Part shown: one piece after another, positions 11,366 through 21,145 of the stretch | Layout: every line of letters starts with the position of its first letter | How positions within the stretch are numbered: position 1 is the first letter of the stretch | From: Ampelocalamus luodianensis | Taxonomy: Eukaryota > Streptophyta > Magnoliopsida > Poales > Poaceae | Assembly: GCA_036346255.1 (NCBI GenBank) | Contig: CM070620.1 | Span: 10,714,671 to 10,778,670 of the forward strand | Reading direction: 5' to 3' | Length of the DNA: 64,000 nucleotides | Position numbers and translations under genes: made by a program | Notes under the pieces: generated by a model | Databases searched by the model: none | Told to the model about the DNA's origin: nothing | Seen by the model: the letters and a program-made list of their open reading frames with translations, nothing else

Positions 11366-11637
11366 CTATGGAGCAAATTGAATCAACAATCAGGATTGAG
11401 GTTGCTGTCTTCGCTTTGGAACGGTATTATTATGCATCTAGAGTTTCCACGAGGAAGAAGAGAGAAGTAGAGAACAACGTTCATTCTGAGCCTTATTTGT
11501 GAAAGAACAATAGTATTGTAACATTTGTTGCTGGAGCTTTCCTTTCACTAAATAGAGTAAACATGAGAGAATGGCCAGAGTATGCCAACCTTATTGTTGA
11601 TGGGGTCACTCAAGGGAGTAGAGCTAGGAAGGTCAGA
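11366..11637. other. RSH1 intron remnant between the terminal exon and the Copia element
   Basis: Non-coding spacer. I infer that it is intron sequence of the broken RSH1 gene because recognisable exons lie on both sides of the Copia insertion. Confidence 0.4.
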
Positions 11638-14600
11638 TGTTGATCTTGTTAGATATGTATATAGTGTAGGGTGTTATTTGCTATTGTTCAACCTTGTACA
11701 TATTATATATTGGCATTTGGCCCATTGGAATAGACAAGATGCATTATTCCAACATGATATCAGAACCATGAAAATCCTAGCCATAGAAACCCTACCTCGA
11801 CCAACAGCCGCCACTGTTGGCCGCTGACCTCCCCGTCTTCTTCCTCCTCGGGTTCTCTGCTCCCACCGTCGGCCTCAGCGCCAGATCTCGTGCGCTGTCG
11901 CCGGATCCCATAGTCGGCTCCTCCCCATCGCCGGATCAGGGCCGCCTCGTCGCCGCCCTGCCTGCGCTCACTTCTTCTCCGCCCGCGCGCTTCTTCTGGA
12001 GCCGGATCGTCGCGCGCCGCCGCCGCAGTCGCCGGCCACCGCCTGTGAAGCCACCGAGGTGAGCTCCCGAAGGCAGAGCCTTGCTCTGCTTTTATTTTTC
12101 TTCGTGGAGTTGGCGACTCCAGCTCCACACCGGCTCCTCCGATCTACTCGGAGCCGGTGGGCTTCTACTCTAGCTTCTCTGAGCCAGCGGTCGTAGCTCC
12201 GGCTTCCATCTGCTCCTGTTTCTCTGGTATTAAAAAAACCCAGGGGCTCAAGCTGTATCTCTTGAGCACATCGACTTCCAACTCGGGATCCGGTCAAGTC
12301 ATCTCTAATGACTTCTACCAGAGGCTCCTTCGCCATCCCGCTCTCCCTAGTTTGGTTCGATAGGATGAACTTTCGGGAGTAGGCCGTTCACCTGAGGATC
12401 CACCTCAACAACCAACGTCTCTGGGGTCATCTCACCAGCGAGCACCCCTGTCCGTCTCGCCCTACACCGCTAGTTCTGCCCGCTCTCTCTATTGGTGCGG
12501 ATCAGGCGGTTCAGGAGGCCGCCAATGCTGCACTGGAGGAGGCCCTGGAGCTCTACTAGTCTGAGCTGCATTCATACGAGCGTTGGCAAGAGGCCTAGGC
12601 TTGTGCTACCGCCATCCTGGTGGGTAGCATGCTCGTGATCATCTCCATGGATGTGGCGGAGCTGCCGATGACACAGCTTATGTGGGAGCGCCTTCGAGCT
12701 CACTATCAGCCGACGAGTGATGCTATGTATCTCTCAGTCGTGCACCAGACGCATTCTCTTCAGCAGCTCGATGCCATCGTGGATGACTTCTACCAAAAGT
12801 TGTCTGAGATGTGGCGTCAACTTGACTCTCTGGGGCCGGATGTCTGCCGGACCTATCCCTGCTGTATGCGGCTCCGCGCTCACCAGGAGATTCACCGTCT
12901 CTACGACTTCCTGACGTGTCTTCATCCTGAGTTTGAGATGTGCGTGCTCAGTTCCTGACTCGCCACTCACGCCCGAGCTTAGTGGAGGCCCTCACGGGTG
13001 TGTGTGCTGAGGAGACTCGTCACCGTGGCGTGGCTCAGATGTAGTTTGTCTTGTCTGCTTCAGCACCTAATCCTTCGCCGGTTTCTTCAGCACCGACTGT
13101 GATCCCTCCCCCATAGCTCCTCCGGTGGTTGCTGCTTCTATTGCAGGTCTCCACTGCACCTACTGTTAGCGTGCCAACCACTGGTATCAGGATTGCTACA
13201 AGCAGAGGAGGGACCAAGGTCGTCGAGGTGGATGTCCCCCGAAGGGCTCTGGAGGTTCCTCTCACTCAGGAGATAGCCCCTCTCGCCAGGGCTCCTCTGG
13301 TGATGGCACACAGTAGCTCCTCTCATTGCTTCAACGCCTTAGTGTTGGCTCGTCCTCAGACTCCTCCAGTTCCGCTCGTCTATCTCTTGCTTCTCAGTAG
13401 TCTTCCTCGCCTCTGTCTCCTCCCTCGTCAGGTATCTTATCTCCGTGGATCTTGAACTCTAGTGCTTCTTTTCACATGACACCAGATTCTACCCACCTTA
13501 CTTCCGTTCGTTCGACAGATTTTCCTTCCACTATTCAGACTGCAGATGGTACTTCCCTTCCTGTTACAGGCTAAGGCACCCTTTCCACTTCTTCTTTTCA
13601 TGTTCCTGCAGTCTCTCATGTTCCTCAGCTTACTATGCAGCTTATGTCGGATCACTGATCACGGTTGTCGTGTTGTTCTTGAGTCTAACTCTTGTTGTGT
13701 TTAGGACCGCCGCACGGGGACTCTGCTTGGTACTGGCCCTCGACGCCATGATTCACAGTGTCTCTGAGAACTCGACTGGCTCCATCTTCCTTCCGCTGTC
13801 TCCATCAGCCAGTCAGCCACTACCACTACCTCTGGTCTTGCTGCATCCTCCACTACCTCTTTCACTCAATGGCACCATCATCTTGGTCATCTCTATGACT
13901 CGCGTCTATCGTCTTTAGTCGGTCGTGGTGTTCTTAGGTCAGTTTCTAGTGACACCTCTTTATATTATATGGGTTGCAAGTTTGGCAAGTAGCTATAGCT
14001 CTCCTATCTCTCTAGTGATTATATTTCTACTTGTCCTTTTGATCTTGTTCACTATGATATTTGGGGTCTGGCTCCCTTCGTTCGAAAGGGGGTCATCGTT
14101 ATTATGTGATCTTTATTGATGATTATTCTCGTCATACCTGGATCTACTTCATGTCCGAGCGCAGTTAGGTTCTCTCTGTTTACCCGATGTTCGTCACCAT
14201 GGTTCGCAATCAGTTTGATTCGCCATGCTTGAGACCGCTCGCGCTCTCATGCTTGCCTTTTAAGTTCCCCCTCACTTCTGGGTTGAGGCTGTTTCTACTA
14301 CTACTTTTCTCATCAATCTGCAGCCTTTTACTGCTCTTTAGGGTTCTACTCCTGTTGAACGTCTCTTTGGTCGAGCTCTAGAGTACAGTCACCTTCGTAG
14401 TTTCGGCTGTGCCTGTTTCGTCCTTCTTCCACCTCGTGAGGGCACAAAACTGACTGCTCAGTCAGTTGAGTGTGTTTTCCTTGGCTACAGTCTTGAGCAT
14501 AAAGGTTATCGTTGCTATGACCCTGTTGCTCGCAGGATGAGTATTTCTCGGGATGTCACTTTTGACGTGTCCCGATCTTACTACCCTCGTTCCCTCAATG

Positions 14601-15749
14601 TTAGCCCAGATTCTCTCTCTGAGTCGATCTCCTTTCTGATTTTTCTTGACTCTCAGTTTTCCACCACTGTTTCGCTTCATCCTCCATCTACTCTGCCTCC
14701 CTCTCTTCCGGCTCCACCTGTTTCGCCTCCGTCGGATTTTCCTTCCTGCTCTTTTGCTGAGGTTCCACCTTTTCCCTTACACTACTCTCGCCGTCCTCGG
14801 CCTACTACTTCCCCCCTTGAGCCTTCGTCTCTGCTGGGCCCTGTTCCCAGTCCTTCCTCTCCATCCTTGCTGGATTCAGCTCTGCCTTCTCCCAGATACA
14901 ATCTTCGTGATCGTCACACTGTCAGGCCGCTTAAGCGCTATGGCTTCGCAGCCGCTGCTCTTTCTGAACCTACGACCTACCGTGAGGCCGCTGCTCACCC
15001 TAAGTAGCAGCTCGCGATGTCTGAGGAGATTGTTGCTTTAGAGCGTACTAGCACTTGGGATCTTGTGCTCTTGCCTACGCGTGTTACTCCTGTCACGTGT
15101 AAGCGGGTGTACAAGATCATGACCCACTCGGATGGTTCCTTTGAGCGCTACAAGGCTCGTTTTATGACGTGTGGTTTTCAGCAGAAGCATGATCGTGACT
15201 ACGATGAGACTTTCGCCCCCGTCACTCACATGACCACTGTTCGCACTCCCCTTGCTGTGGCCTCTGTTCGCCAGTGGCCTATCTCTCAGTTAGATATTAA
15301 GAATGCATTTCTCAATGACGAGCCATGTGAGAAGGTCTACATGCAGCCGCCCCTGGGTATCCTGTCCCTGATGGTATGGTTTGTCGCCTTCGTCGTTCTC
15401 TCTATGGGCTCAAACAAGCCCCTCGTGCTTGGTTCGGTTGCTTCTCCTCTGTTATCACTGCTGCCGGCTTCTCTACTAGTGATCACGATCCTGCTCTCTT
15501 TGTTCACACCTCTTCTCGGGGTCGGACACTCCTTCTTCTATATGTGGATGATATGATCATTACTAGAGATGACTCTCAGTACATTGCCTTTATGAAGGAG
15601 CGTCTCAGTGAGCAGTTCTTGATGTCTGATTTGGGTCTTCTTCGTTACTTCCTTGGGATTGAGATCACTTCTGCGCCCGAGGGCTACTATCTCTCTCAGG
15701 AGAAGTACATTCAGGATATCCTTACTCGCGTGCATTTTCCAACAGATCT
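11638..15749 (+). mobile_element. Ty1/Copia retrotransposon, 3'-truncated, inserted in RSH1
   Basis: A short left LTR is inferred at 11638-11754 (TGTTGATC...CCAACA). It is followed directly by a degenerate tRNA-Met primer site (GATATCAGAACC). The interior runs on the plus strand in Copia order: gag (about 12000-12960, WERLRAHYQPTSDAMYLSV), GAG-pre-integrase and integrase (about 13870-14250, with HYDIWGLAPF), the post-integrase region (about 14400-14620, VECVFLGYSLEHKGY), then reverse transcriptase (about 15000-15740, DETFAPVTHMTTVRT and LLLYVDDMIITRDD). Many stops and frameshifts show it is dead. RNase H and the 3' LTR are missing; sequence changes to RSH1 exon near 15750. Confidence 0.85.
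15000..15749 (+). pseudogene. Copia reverse transcriptase domain, broken
   Basis: Two overlapping frames carry the RVT_2-type domain: the first (from 15017) has WDLVLLP, KARFMTCGFQQ, DETFAPV and QLDIKNAFLND; a frameshift near 15360-15400 moves it to the second, with LKQAPRAWF, the catalytic YVDD and FLGIEI. Translation ends in unrelated sequence past 15745. Confidence 0.85.
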
Positions 15750-16878
15750 ATCAGCGTTGAAGCTTCTTTACCCTCAAATATGACAGATACAACCATCCAG
15801 TACTCTTCCTCTTCATCTTCCGTCCAATCAATTACTTGAATAAAAGTAGGCAAAAGTCTCCCAAATTGGTCTTGCAGCAAAAGACATTATGGGTGTACAG
15901 GATATAATAAACTTGTCATCACCACTTCAAGTTTAAGTTTGAGCTGCTCTTCCACACATGCAAGACCAGTCCCATGTTTTGATGATATTTCAACACAGAC
16001 CATTCAAACCAAAACCAAAAGAACACAAAAAATTGAGAAGCAAAGAAACTAACTAATTAAAAACTAATGTTTCAGCCATGCAAACCTTATGGAATATCCC
16101 ATCCTGGCATAGTGTGTACTTCTCCAGGTTTGTTGACCAGTCACCATGTCCTGGTGCACACCACCATTTCTCGAAAATCTGAAATAGGTTTGGGTATTAT
16201 ACAGAAATAAGCATTCTCTCACAAGCAGAATCCATCAAGAAAAAACGTTATCAGGTTAACCTTCTTATGAATCCTACCTAGCATAAGCTTCCCAACGCTT
16301 CAACTGAAAGGAAGATCTTCGCTCAGCTGCAGGCCTACAGCTTCAGAAGCTTCAAGGCTAAAACTTACAGCAACAAGCAATTCTTTACCCCTTTATCTAT
16401 GCTGCAAATCGACTTACACTATCAGATATCAGAATAACAATCCTCCAGAATAAACAACAAAGTTCGTTTATGATTGAAGTTGAAGCTATACCTGACCCGA
16501 CTGTGACAGCCGCCAGTAAGTGACTACCTCAATTCTTAGGACCGGATGCCCCACTTTCATAGAACTATACTTTGAGGGTATACCGTCTTGTACAATGTAC
16601 ATAACTTTCATCTTCTGAAGAACTTGATGGGTATGATGTACTTTGGCTTATCTTGTTACTCATGCCACTTCTGTATTGAACTTTGCTCTCCTTATACAGC
16701 CAATGAGCAGAAAGTCCATATTCTGCATACTCGTGCATTCGCTGTGGACAACAACCTCCATCAGGGTCAGGATGAACTGTTAAACATCTATTCAAATAAA
16801 AAGGAATTAATTTTATCTACCCAGGTTCTAATTTGGACCTCCAGCGGTGAGCTATCAGATGCCTGAACTGCTGTATGA
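15750..16878 (-). pseudogene. RSH1: RSH1 pseudogene, five central exons with multiple frameshifts
   Basis: Minus-strand exons in order are: 16821-16878 (HTAVQASDSSPLEVQIRTW, end of the synthetase-like domain); 16492-16741 (RMHEYAEYGLSAHWLYKE, then HPVLRIE and SHLLAAV in other frames); 16278-16401 (KELLVAVSF and RRSSFQLKRWEAYAR in different frames); 16086-16178 (FEKWWCAPGHGDWSTNLEKY, intact, 31 codons, phase 0); and ~15750-15874 (QDQFGRLLPTFIQVIDWTED). At least two frameshifts lie in 16492-16741 and two in 16278-16401. The last exon lacks a clean acceptor. Domain order matches plant RSH1, so the gene was once spliced and complete here. The 5' half (HD domain and start) is not in the window. 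Loss by decay plus transposon insertion is the simplest reading. Confidence 0.85.
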
Positions 16879-17021
16879 CTATAACGGAAAATAACCACCA
16901 GCAAATAAACAAGCAAAGAGGGCACGAAATGAATCAGTAAACTAGGCAGTCAACTAATTGACAAATGACAAGCAAATCAAAATTCAACTCTAGCCAGTAC
17001 ATGGTATAACCAGCATAATAC
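16879..17021. other. RSH1 intron remnant left of the Ty3 element
   Basis: AT-rich non-coding sequence between the first surviving RSH1 exon and the Ty3 LTR. Confidence 0.4.
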
Positions 17022-18948
17022 TGTTATGTGGGGCCATACTTACCGGTGGCGCACCAAGCAGGAGACTTCATTAGGATATTTTAGTTTAAATTGGAAAGTT
17101 GATCCTTAAGATCGCATTAGTTTAGAAAGAGATCCTTAAGATCTCCTTAACTGTAAGAGATCCTTTAGATATCCATCTTTATCTCTAACACCTCTATTTA
17201 AAGAGAGGCGGACTTTGCTTAGGAATCAAGAAAGAAATTAAGAAGTCTCCTTTCCTACCTCCTTCTCTACTCTTCCCCCCTCCCGCTGGCCGGCGGCTAG
17301 AACCCCAGGGTTCTTGCCCGCAACAACTTGGTATCAGAGATGTCAGGCTTTGATTACGGGGATGACACCACCACCACTTTGGCAACAATCCTGCAAACAC
17401 TCGGAGCTATGCATAATCAAATCGTGGAGGGCATACAACAGACATCCGATCTCCAAGCACAAGTTGTTGATTTGGGTCGGCAGGGCGCAGTCAACAATGC
17501 GCGCCTCACGGCCATTGATAAGAAATCTAGAGATGGCCTTGCGCCATTGGCCGGGCTCCTCCCCTGCCCACTAGCCACCGCATCGCCATCTGCAACAACA
17601 CTTCCCGCCACCACCATCCCACCCTACATTATCCCTCTCACCATATCTTCACCTGAAGCCGCCACCTCCCACCATACTTTCCACCCCCACTTCATACCAC
17701 CCACCACCCTCACCGTGCCTCCCACATATGCCGCACCCCCACCACTGCCAACCACCACCACCAACTCCCACACCGTAGTATCAGGCGTTCCGCACTTCCA
17801 TAAAATTGGAATTCCCAACCTACGATAGCGAAGACGACCCCTTCGCATGGTTGAATTGATGCAAACAGTTCTTCCGTGGCCAACACACTGAGGAGGCCGA
17901 CAAAGTATGGCTCGCTTTGTTACAATACTTCGTATCACTCCTCCCTCTGTACCACACCTTTTCGTGTTGTCTATGGGCGTGATCCTCCTACATTGTTGAC
18001 TTACCAACCGGGTACGGCCAAAGTGGCGGCAGTCGACCAACAGTGGCGCGACCGTGATGAGTTTCTTGTTGAAATCGCGAATGTCTCCTTCAAGCCCAAG
18101 ATTACATGAAGCAAAATTATGACAAACATAATCACGCAATTCAGTTTGAGGTGGGTGAATGGGCCTAGCTTCGTCTTCACCATCGTATGGCTATTTCAAT
18201 CATAGATCAACAGCGTTCCAAGTTGGCTTCACGTTTTTGTGGACCTTTTTGGTTGAGGAACGCATTGGAACAGTTGCTTATCGTCTTCGTCTTCTTCCCA
18301 AAGCTCACATCCATAATATCTTCCATGTCGCTTTACTCAAGAAGTACCGAGGACCGGTACCTCCTGTTTCGGGTTGACTACCGGACATCATTCATGGTTG
18401 TGTGGTGCCTTCGCCTTTATCTATTGTCCAGGCTCACCTAAACCGTGGTATTTGGGAACATCTAGTGCAATGGATGGGTTGTTCTCTAGCCGACGCTACA
18501 TGAGAGCAATTAGATGATTTTCAATAGCGTTATCCTCTATTTCAGCTTGAGGACGAGTTGTTTCGTGGAGAGAGAGGTAATGTTGTGGATGCATTTGTCG
18601 GGAAGACGTATCAGAGAAGACGGCGCAAAAAGACTTGGCCGGTTAGGCCAAGAGTCCTGCCGCCGATTCGGATTCTGCAGCCGTGCTGGATGGAACTCCT
18701 ATTCACGGTTTGGCAACTGACTAGTATGATGGAAGGTGATCTATATAGTTAGTAAGAGATAAGATAGAGTTAGAGATAGAGTTAGTTTACTTATCCGGTT
18801 GTGTTAGTGCTTTCCTTAATTGTAGCTTCCGAATTCTTATGCCTAATCTATATAAAGGCAGCCAATGTAATGAGGGAGAATCAATCAAGAAATAAACTAG
18901 TTTTACCACCAAGTCTCGGCAGGTCAGAGCCTTGCGCCATCGGCAACA
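17022..18948 (+). mobile_element. Ty3-type LTR element with internal deletion and unlike terminal repeats
   Basis: The left LTR is about 17022-17325 (TGTTATG...GCAACA) with a TATTTAAAG box, followed by a TGGTATCAGAGA primer site at 17329. A gag frame follows (17328-17828, proline/threonine-rich, ending near HKIGIPNLR). Sequence then jumps near 17920 to the end of integrase (YHSSLCTTPFRVVYGRDPP) and a C-terminal chromodomain-like part (GTVAYRLRLLPKAHIHNIFH, IWEHLVQWMG). Protease, RT and most of integrase are deleted. A purine tract precedes a right LTR starting TGTTGTGG at 18581 and probably ending CAACA at 18948; the exact end is uncertain. The two LTRs are not recognisably alike. Confidence 0.75.
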
Positions 18949-19717
18949 GTGCCACCGTGTGCAAGGGCGATCTTCGCCTTCGCCAGTTATCGTTTCCGTT
19001 GAATCTTCCTTCTCATCCTTCCACGCCATATTACAGGGTTGAGAATGCCAAACTAAAGAGTAAAAATAATAAAATTCAGGTGAAGAAATATTTATTGAGA
19101 CTGCCTCTACTGCTTTAACACCTTTGGATCCATGAATATCTGGTATCCTGTCACCTCTACTCCTTCGAATACAAGAGTATCTGCAGGCATTAAGAACAAT
19201 AAATATAATTAGGCAAAAGAATGAATATTAATCTTACTTATTGGGTTATTGGCTATTTTCTATTGGCTTATTGCAATTGGTTATTGGCTATTGACTTAAA
19301 TATGAGCTGGCATAGCGATTGGTTATTGGCTTATTGCAGCAACAATGTTAACTAAGCAGCAAACACCAAACCAGATTATTGTTTTATTATGTTATACTGC
19401 ATAGTGCAATGTGCATACATTCTCAAATGCTCTGCACTGTATATTTCTCTCGAGTGCTAGTCCCAACTCCCAACTATTCAAACATGTGAACAAAATACTT
19501 CCAATTAAAAAAAAACTGAGACAACGATTTAGATCGTCTAAAAGGCGACCACTAAAGCTTATCAGCTATCACACTAACGAAATGGAAGCATAGAGCTATG
19601 CTCAAATCATATTCGAATAGAATTACGAACACATGACACCGAATCGCCTTTAGATGACCCCAAAGTGCTTACTGCAGCAGCTACAAAGTTATGTTTCAGC
19701 ACATAACCACTTATCAC
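18949..19717. other. Unassigned sequence with short spliced-looking segment and TTATTGGCT repeats
   Basis: At about 19090-19183 a minus-strand segment is bounded by a TGCAG acceptor but I do not recognise the peptide. At 19236-19345 the words GGTTATTGGCTATT and TTGGCTTATTGCA recur several times. No gene called. Confidence 0.35.
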
Positions 19718-19948
19718 TTAAGGAAATACATAAGTGCACAAACAAGTGCGCTCAGAGAGAGGGGGGGCTTCTACCGGGCAGTTGCTCGATGCGAGGCGAG
19801 GCGAGAGGAAGTCGACCTTGGTCGACAACCACGCCCCCGAGGCTATCGCCACGGCCGTGGCCGCCACCTGCGCGAGCGTCCACGCCACGGCGGAGTGACC
19901 GGCGCTGCCGCTTCCCCCGCGGCTCCTGTTGTGCGGTCTGTCACGCAT
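19718..19948 (-). CDS. Hypothetical small protein or first exon, one hydrophobic segment
   Basis: A GC-rich frame with a protein-like composition: a basic/glycine N-terminus (MRDRPHNRSRGGSGSAG), then a hydrophobic Ala/Val-rich stretch (about residues 18-43) that could span a membrane. A donor-like CCG|GTAGAA at about residue 59 suggests the coding part may end there and continue in an exon I cannot place. I do not recognise the family. It could be a real single-pass membrane protein's first exon or chance open sequence in a GC-rich promoter. Confidence 0.3.
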   Translation of the reverse strand: MRDRPHNRSRGGSGSAGHSAVAWTLAQVAATAVAIASGAWLSTKVDFLSPRLASSNCPVEAPPLSERTCLCTYVFP

Positions 19949-20203
19949 CTCTACTTGCTTCCCAGTCTATTTGGCTTACCACGTTTTTTTTTTTTGGGTC
20001 TTGTTCCATCTGAGCCAAAAAAAAAAATATATATATATGAGAGGATTCCATCTGAGACATGATTGAAGATTTTTATTTTCAAATTTTATTTGTACTGTCC
20101 CATTTGAGACATGACGTGTTTTTTTTTTGGTAAAACAAGGGTTTGGTACAGCCGATGCCGCTTTCGTTGGCATAACCTTTGTACGAGTCTGTATATGTGT
20201 TTT

Positions 20204-20345
20204 TTTTAAGCGAAAGGTAGGAGCTCTGCCAAATCCATTAAATGTAGGGATTAGGAGGGCTAAAAGCAAAGAGAGAACCGAAAGCTCGCGACTGACAACC
20301 TAAAGCTTCAGCTAGAAGGGAGGACTAAACAAGAAAAACTTGCTC
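20204..20345. repeat. Fragment resembling a LINE 3' tail
   Basis: Contains a poly-T stretch followed by GCGAAAGGTAGGAGCTCTGCC and CATTAAATG, a motif common at LINE 3' ends in grass genomes. No coding part is attached. The assignment rests on recognition of the motif only. Confidence 0.35.
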
Positions 20346-21145
20346 CCACATATGGTCTGTATATGTGTGTTGATACCGATTAGTTTATTTGAATCCGGAT
20401 TCAGGGATTGTAAAACGGTATAATTACTGCAAAATTCGCACAAAATCTCTCAGTTCTAAACAACGCCTAATTAGTTGGATCACAGTTTGTAATGAGAATG
20501 GAAAGTCTGATTCCAACAAACGAATATATATAACTAGCACATTGTACTACAATAAGTTTTTCACAAGCATCATACCCAGAATATAACAGATTGTAGATGC
20601 AAGGTTCCTGGGAAGAATGGTAGGTGCGGCACACAGCCAACCAGTTCAGCATCATTTTAGCATGCCCAGGCGGACTCTTCTTTGATTTAATAAACTCGGT
20701 CCTGATGTAGAACCGTCAGACAAGTGGTATGTAATTCCACCATATTATCGAGATAAATCACATTTGCCAACATAATTTTACAGCAACGTTTACATTAACA
20801 ACATTACTTTTCACTCATATGTGAACAAACGCATCCGATGGTTAGCTTGTTTGAACTCGCAAGGGAATTTACAAGACCTGTATCACAAGTTAGAGCATCC
20901 ACACGAATGGCTATTCCCAGGGATGAGTACGACCCATGACAAAATTGCATTGGTAAATTTTGATGAAGTAGTCAGGCCCATGCATCATCTTTCCTTCAGC
21001 AGAATCAACACCGTGAAGCATATCGCCTGGACAATGTAATATGTGATTATAAGATCTTTGTCATCACGATCTTTTTTTCCCAACAATCGTCTTTGATCCA
21101 AGACTGTTAGTATCAGCGGAAGGATCTTACAGGCAGACCTGCTAC
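20346..21145. other. Intergenic plus probable 3' UTR of the ARF gene
   Basis: No supported gene. The 300 or so bases below 21146 are likely the 3' UTR of the ARF gene; the short open frames in it have no protein-like features. Confidence 0.45.

Noticed and set aside
17328..17828. 166-codon plus frame as a host gene
   Set aside because: It begins at a primer-binding site beside an LTR and has gag-like composition; it is part of the Ty3 element.
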